A stretch of 64,000 nucleotides of DNA, taken from Anaerolineaceae bacterium (GTDB taxonomy: Bacteria; Chloroflexota; Anaerolineae; Anaerolineales; Anaerolineaceae). The first letter of the stretch is position 1; each line of letters starts with the position of its first letter. Both the position numbers and the translations under genes were made by a program. This document shows, one piece after another, positions 61,627 through 64,000 of the stretch. Location of the stretch: positions 1 to 64,000 of the forward strand of contig JAFPZX010000006.1 of NCBI GenBank assembly GCA_017417055.1. Reading direction: 5' to 3'. The notes under the pieces are model-generated. The model was not told the origin of the DNA and did no database searches. It saw nothing but the letters and a program-made list of their open reading frames with translations.

Positions 61627-61809
61627 GCGCACAAACTGTGCAGTCCTGCTGTGCAGGCTGTGCCGCAGCAGCAGGGCAGACCAGGTTGTGTTCACTTCAG
61701 CCAGTGCAGGCTGTGCCGCAGCAGCAGGGCAGACCAGGTTGTGCTTACATCAGCCAGTGCGGGCTGTGCCGCAGCAGCAGGGCAGACCAGGTTGTGCTTA
61801 CATCAGCCA
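61627..61809. repeat. Family D repeat expanded as a 53-bp tandem array
   Basis: Three units of 53 bp begin at 61651, 61704 and 61757, each with GTGCAGGCTGTGCCGCAGC, AGCAGGGCAGACCAGGTTGTG and a CATCAGCCAGT-type end. A partial fourth unit begins at 61810. The CATCAGCCAGTGCGG part of the unit equals the end of the adjacent GH36 gene, so the duplication took in its last five codons and stop. Flanking GCACAAACTGTGCAGTC (61629) matches family D. Confidence 0.85.
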
Positions 61810-63396
61810 GTGCGGATGCGTGTGGTAATGTTTCTGCCCGTCGAGCATGTAGGATATGGTCAGGTTATCCGGATCGATGTGAACATCCGCCGCTTCCCGC
61901 AGCCGGGCGAGCTTTTGATACTGCTCGATTTTGGCTGCATCATAAGCACTCAGATCATCCGAGGTAAGCCAGAGCGAGCCAAACAGAGCGTTCAGAATGG
62001 CATGATAATTCTTTTCCTTTGCTGAAAGCCGGATGTTGTGTTCTCTCAGGAAAAACACATCAGGATCATTGCCAAACGCACGTCCGTCCAGTTGGCGGCG
62101 ATAAATGGTGTTTTGGATCGATTGATTCGTCGAGACCCGTTCCCGGTGCAGCAGCCGCATAATATGAAGGTCATCCCAATCCAGTCCAACATCCGCACCG
62201 ATTCGGCAGTAGTCCACCAGACCGAATGCCGGCATTACCGGGACGCCGCAGCCCAGGATCAGCTTTTCCCCGCAGCACTTCCGCAGGAATTCCAGCGCCC
62301 GGATCATCCGTTCGGCACGTGATTCTGAATACGGTAAATCGCTGCTGAAGCCATGGTCGCCGCTCGCAAACGGAGCTGCGGCATAAAGGAAATCAAGCTT
62401 TACCAGATCAAATTCCCATTCGTCAAAAATACGGGCAAAAACGTCTTTGAGATAGCTTTGTACACCGGGACTGCCAATATCCAGTGAATAAAATCCGCCC
62501 CAGTTGGGACCGTTTTTCCAGGGCTTTCCCTGATAGCGCAGCAGCCAATCCGGGTGTTCTTTATAGATCTGTGATTTCTTTGTGCACACAAAAGGAGCCA
62601 GCCACAGCCCGGACAGGAACCCGGTGTCATGGATCTCACGGACGATAGTTTTGAGCCCGTTTGGAAACTTTCGCGGATCTGCTGTTTCCCAATCGCCGAC
62701 AGCCGTCTCCCATCCGTCATCGATCTGGAAAAGATCTCCGGGATCGAAAATCTTTTGAGCGCCGGACAGGTCGCTGCGGATGCTTTTTTCACTGATGTTC
62801 TGATAATGGTTATACCAGCTGGAGTATCCCTTGATTTTCGGCGGACGGTTGTGGATCCCCAGTGCGTCAAACCAACCGTCAAAGACCTCCTGCTCACTCC
62901 CTTCAGCATAAAAGAGCGTAAATGCCGGGAATGTTTCACTTTCAGCGGCGACGCCCTGACAGTCCCGTTCAATCAGGAGGATCTTTGCTTTGGTGTCGAA
63001 GGTAAAAATGGTATACCCAGGCCGTTCATCGAGGGAGGCCAACAGACGGTAGTGATCATTATCGCGGAAATAGCAGTAAGAAAAGCCATGCAGGACGCCT
63101 TCCCGATTGGCGTATTTCACAAAATGATAATCCGCGAAGTGATCCAGTGCGATTGGCCGGGTGATGAGTTTTGTCAGTCCGTGCAGCCCTCTGATTCTGT
63201 GGCGTGGTTCGTATTCGGGAGAATGAGTCCAGGTCTGGTATCCGTTGAAGAACATTTTTTTTGATGGTTCAAATTCCAGCCGGGCTTCCACGCAATAGAA
63301 AACCTCGCCCGGTGTCACCGGTGCGGAAATTTGATTTTTCCCCGGTGTGAATTCGTATGTTCCGCTTTGTTCGTTCACCTGCCATTTGAGTTCCAT
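61798..63396 (-). CDS. GH36-type alpha-galactosidase-like glycoside hydrolase
   Basis: A 532-residue enzyme. An N-terminal beta-domain (1-180) precedes a TIM barrel. The nucleophile is Asp335 (LVKLDFLYAA) and the acid/base Asp402 (RIGADVGLDWDD), with the FQIDDGWE and WLAPFV motifs of clan GH-D. It is shorter than classical GH36 (about 700) because the N-terminal domain is reduced. No signal peptide is seen, so it acts on imported oligosaccharides. Upstream (on the plus strand) a sugar-binding ABC protein begins, suggesting uptake and cleavage of an alpha-galactoside or related sugar. RBS GGGAGGAGC. Confidence 0.88.
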   Translation of the reverse strand: MELKWQVNEQSGTYEFTPGKNQISAPVTPGEVFYCVEARLEFEPSKKMFFNGYQTWTHSPEYEPRHRIRGLHGLTKLITRPIALDHFADYHFVKYANREGVLHGFSYCYFRDNDHYRLLASLDERPGYTIFTFDTKAKILLIERDCQGVAAESETFPAFTLFYAEGSEQEVFDGWFDALGIHNRPPKIKGYSSWYNHYQNISEKSIRSDLSGAQKIFDPGDLFQIDDGWETAVGDWETADPRKFPNGLKTIVREIHDTGFLSGLWLAPFVCTKKSQIYKEHPDWLLRYQGKPWKNGPNWGGFYSLDIGSPGVQSYLKDVFARIFDEWEFDLVKLDFLYAAAPFASGDHGFSSDLPYSESRAERMIRALEFLRKCCGEKLILGCGVPVMPAFGLVDYCRIGADVGLDWDDLHIMRLLHRERVSTNQSIQNTIYRRQLDGRAFGNDPDVFFLREHNIRLSAKEKNYHAILNALFGSLWLTSDDLSAYDAAKIEQYQKLARLREAADVHIDPDNLTISYMLDGQKHYHTHPHWLM

Positions 63397-63423
63397 TGCC
63401 TGCTCCTCCCGATAGGTTTATTG

Positions 63424-63511
63424 AAACACTGAAAAATTGGAGTTCGGGGACGGTTTTGCGCGAAGCGCAGAACTGTCCTCACGCCTTCAAGGAAATTTAT
63501 CAGTGTTTTCT
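63424..63511. repeat. Family C palindromic repeat, copy 3, with inverted ends
   Basis: The ends GAAACACTGAAAAATT and AAATTTATCAGTGTTTTC are inverted. The core is GGGGACGGTTTTGCG, CGAAGC, GCAGAACTGTCCTC. This shows the family C core within the same kind of ends as family A. Confidence 0.75.
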
Positions 63512-63539
63512 TAATATACCTTAAATTTTGTTACTTTTC

Positions 63540-63585
63540 AACCCGGAGCACGCGGGGACTGTCCCTTTATGGGACTGTCCCCGGA
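63540..63585. repeat. Family B-like hairpin fragment
   Basis: CCCGGAGCACGCGGGGACTG, then GTCCCTTTATGGGACTGTCCCC, a hairpin similar to the terminator at 11564 and to family B ends. Confidence 0.5.
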
Positions 63586-63691
63586 GACCAAATGTAATAT
63601 GATAACTTATATGACATTGATCATGAAAAAATATTACGAATGTCCATAACCATTTTTTAAAGTTTCGGATCAAATAGGGGTCATGCTAATC

Positions 63692-63766
63692 GTGCACGGG
63701 CACGCAACTCTGACAAGAGGTATTTTTGATGAATGAATTATTATCAGAGATGCGGTGCACGGGCAC
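63692..63766 (+). promoter_or_regulatory. Two copies of an operator-like GTGCACGGGCAC element
   Basis: GTGCACGGGCAC occurs at 63692-63703 and 63755-63766, each with 4-bp inverted ends (GTGC/GCAC), 63 bp apart and just before a sugar-binding protein gene. A LacI-type or similar regulator could bind the pair. Confidence 0.5.
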
Positions 63767-63776
63767 ACAAGAGTAA
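63729..63776 (+). CDS. Possible 15-residue leader peptide
   Basis: ATG at 63729 with AAGAGG eight bases upstream, stop TAA at 63774-63776, 19 bp before the sugar-binding protein gene. It reads MNELLSEMRCTGTQE. The second operator-like element lies inside it. It could be a translated leader or just chance. Confidence 0.25.
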   Translation: MNELLSEMRCTGTQE

Positions 63777-63795
63777 ACTAAGGAGGAATTCCAAA

Positions 63796-64000
63796 ATGAA
63801 AAGAATGATCGTTTTAGCACTTGCTCTTTGCATGATCTTATCTTGTGCAATCAGCGCGTCGGCTGACGGTAAAACCGTCATCAACGTTATGTCCTTCACT
63901 GACGAAGTCCCGGGCATGATCACAAAATATTTTGAAGCGCATCCTGAACTCGCTGAAAAATACGAAGTGAAAACCACCATCACCGCCACCACCGACGGTT
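63796..64000 (+). CDS. ABC transporter sugar-binding protein, truncated by window edge
   Basis: An open frame of 68 codons runs off the window. RBS AGGAGGAATTCC is strong. The product begins MKRMIVLALALCMILSCAIS, a signal peptide, possibly a lipoprotein (Cys17 context LSCA), followed by DGKTVINVMSFTDEVPGM and YFEAHPELAEKYEV. The latter is the start of an extracellular solute-binding protein family 1 fold as used by carbohydrate ABC importers. Permease and ATPase genes would be beyond the window. Location next to a glycosidase supports a sugar substrate. Confidence 0.82.
   Translation, partial: MKRMIVLALALCMILSCAISASADGKTVINVMSFTDEVPGMITKYFEAHPELAEKYEVKTTITATTDG

Noticed and set aside
61651..61809. 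CRISPR array in the 53-bp tandem repeats
   Set aside because: The full unit repeats with no unique spacers, and it includes gene-end sequence.

Overview
This 64 kb window reads as chromosomal DNA of an anaerobic Chloroflexota, most likely of the class Anaerolineae (Anaerolineaceae-like). The assignment rests on gene content, not on a marker search. Clues are the block nadK / B-box zinc-finger membrane protein / recN / LysM protein with a Pro-Thr linker / SpoIIIAA-like R3H ATPase / tmk, the four-domain ribosomal protein S1, the secreted protein with a C-terminal sortase domain, and the thioredoxin-cyclophilin foldase. Clostridia-type pieces (a DUF4860-like protein, LytTR/DUF3021 pairs, Fe-S aldo/keto reductase, PreA-like oxidoreductase) suggest an anaerobe that exchanges genes with Firmicutes. 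I found no tRNA, rRNA, CRISPR array, transposase or prophage.

Layout. 1-8.6 kb: cell-envelope polysaccharide region with a zinc-ribbon fragment, a polytopic membrane protein, a TviB-type UDP-sugar dehydrogenase, a HAD hydrolase and two tandem paralogous GT-C-like membrane proteins. 8.9-16.3 kb: sortase-fusion surface protein, transglutaminase, then a tight operon for a minimal type IV pilus-like machine (PilC-like, four small pilin-like proteins, PilT-like ATPase). 16.4-31 kb: aspS, a RelB/YoeB-type toxin-antitoxin pair with a truncated toxin, two DUF3021 membrane proteins (one with its LytTR partner between inverted repeats), a cysteine-rich secreted protein, polA, an ECF sigma/anti-sigma pair, a LapA-like protein, a beta-propeller protein and uvrC. 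31-45 kb: Fic AMPylase, rpsA, stand-alone trpB, PH-domain protein, AAA/DUF4143 ATPase, gpmI, GntR regulator, MBL hydrolase, GT-C protein and DHH phosphoesterase. 45-58 kb: the nadK-recN-R3H-tmk block, extracytoplasmic foldase, AKR, PreA-like enzyme, alpha/beta hydrolase and trxB. 58-64 kb: acetyltransferase, second DUF4143 ATPase, and a carbohydrate locus (IolB-like isomerase, GH36 glycosidase, start of an ABC sugar-binding protein).

The most striking unexplained structure is between the genes. Many intergenic gaps hold palindromic, MITE-like repeats of several families (A-E below). Some share end sequences, one has entered a reading frame, one has expanded into a 53-bp tandem array at a gene end, and one pair surrounds the LytTR/DUF3021 operon in inverted orientation. 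A second class is degenerate 7-10 bp tandem repeats that often begin at a stop codon and can run up to the next start. Both DUF4143 ATPase genes have long perfect palindromes upstream, and at least two genes appear to be transcribed from extended -10 promoters as leaderless mRNAs.
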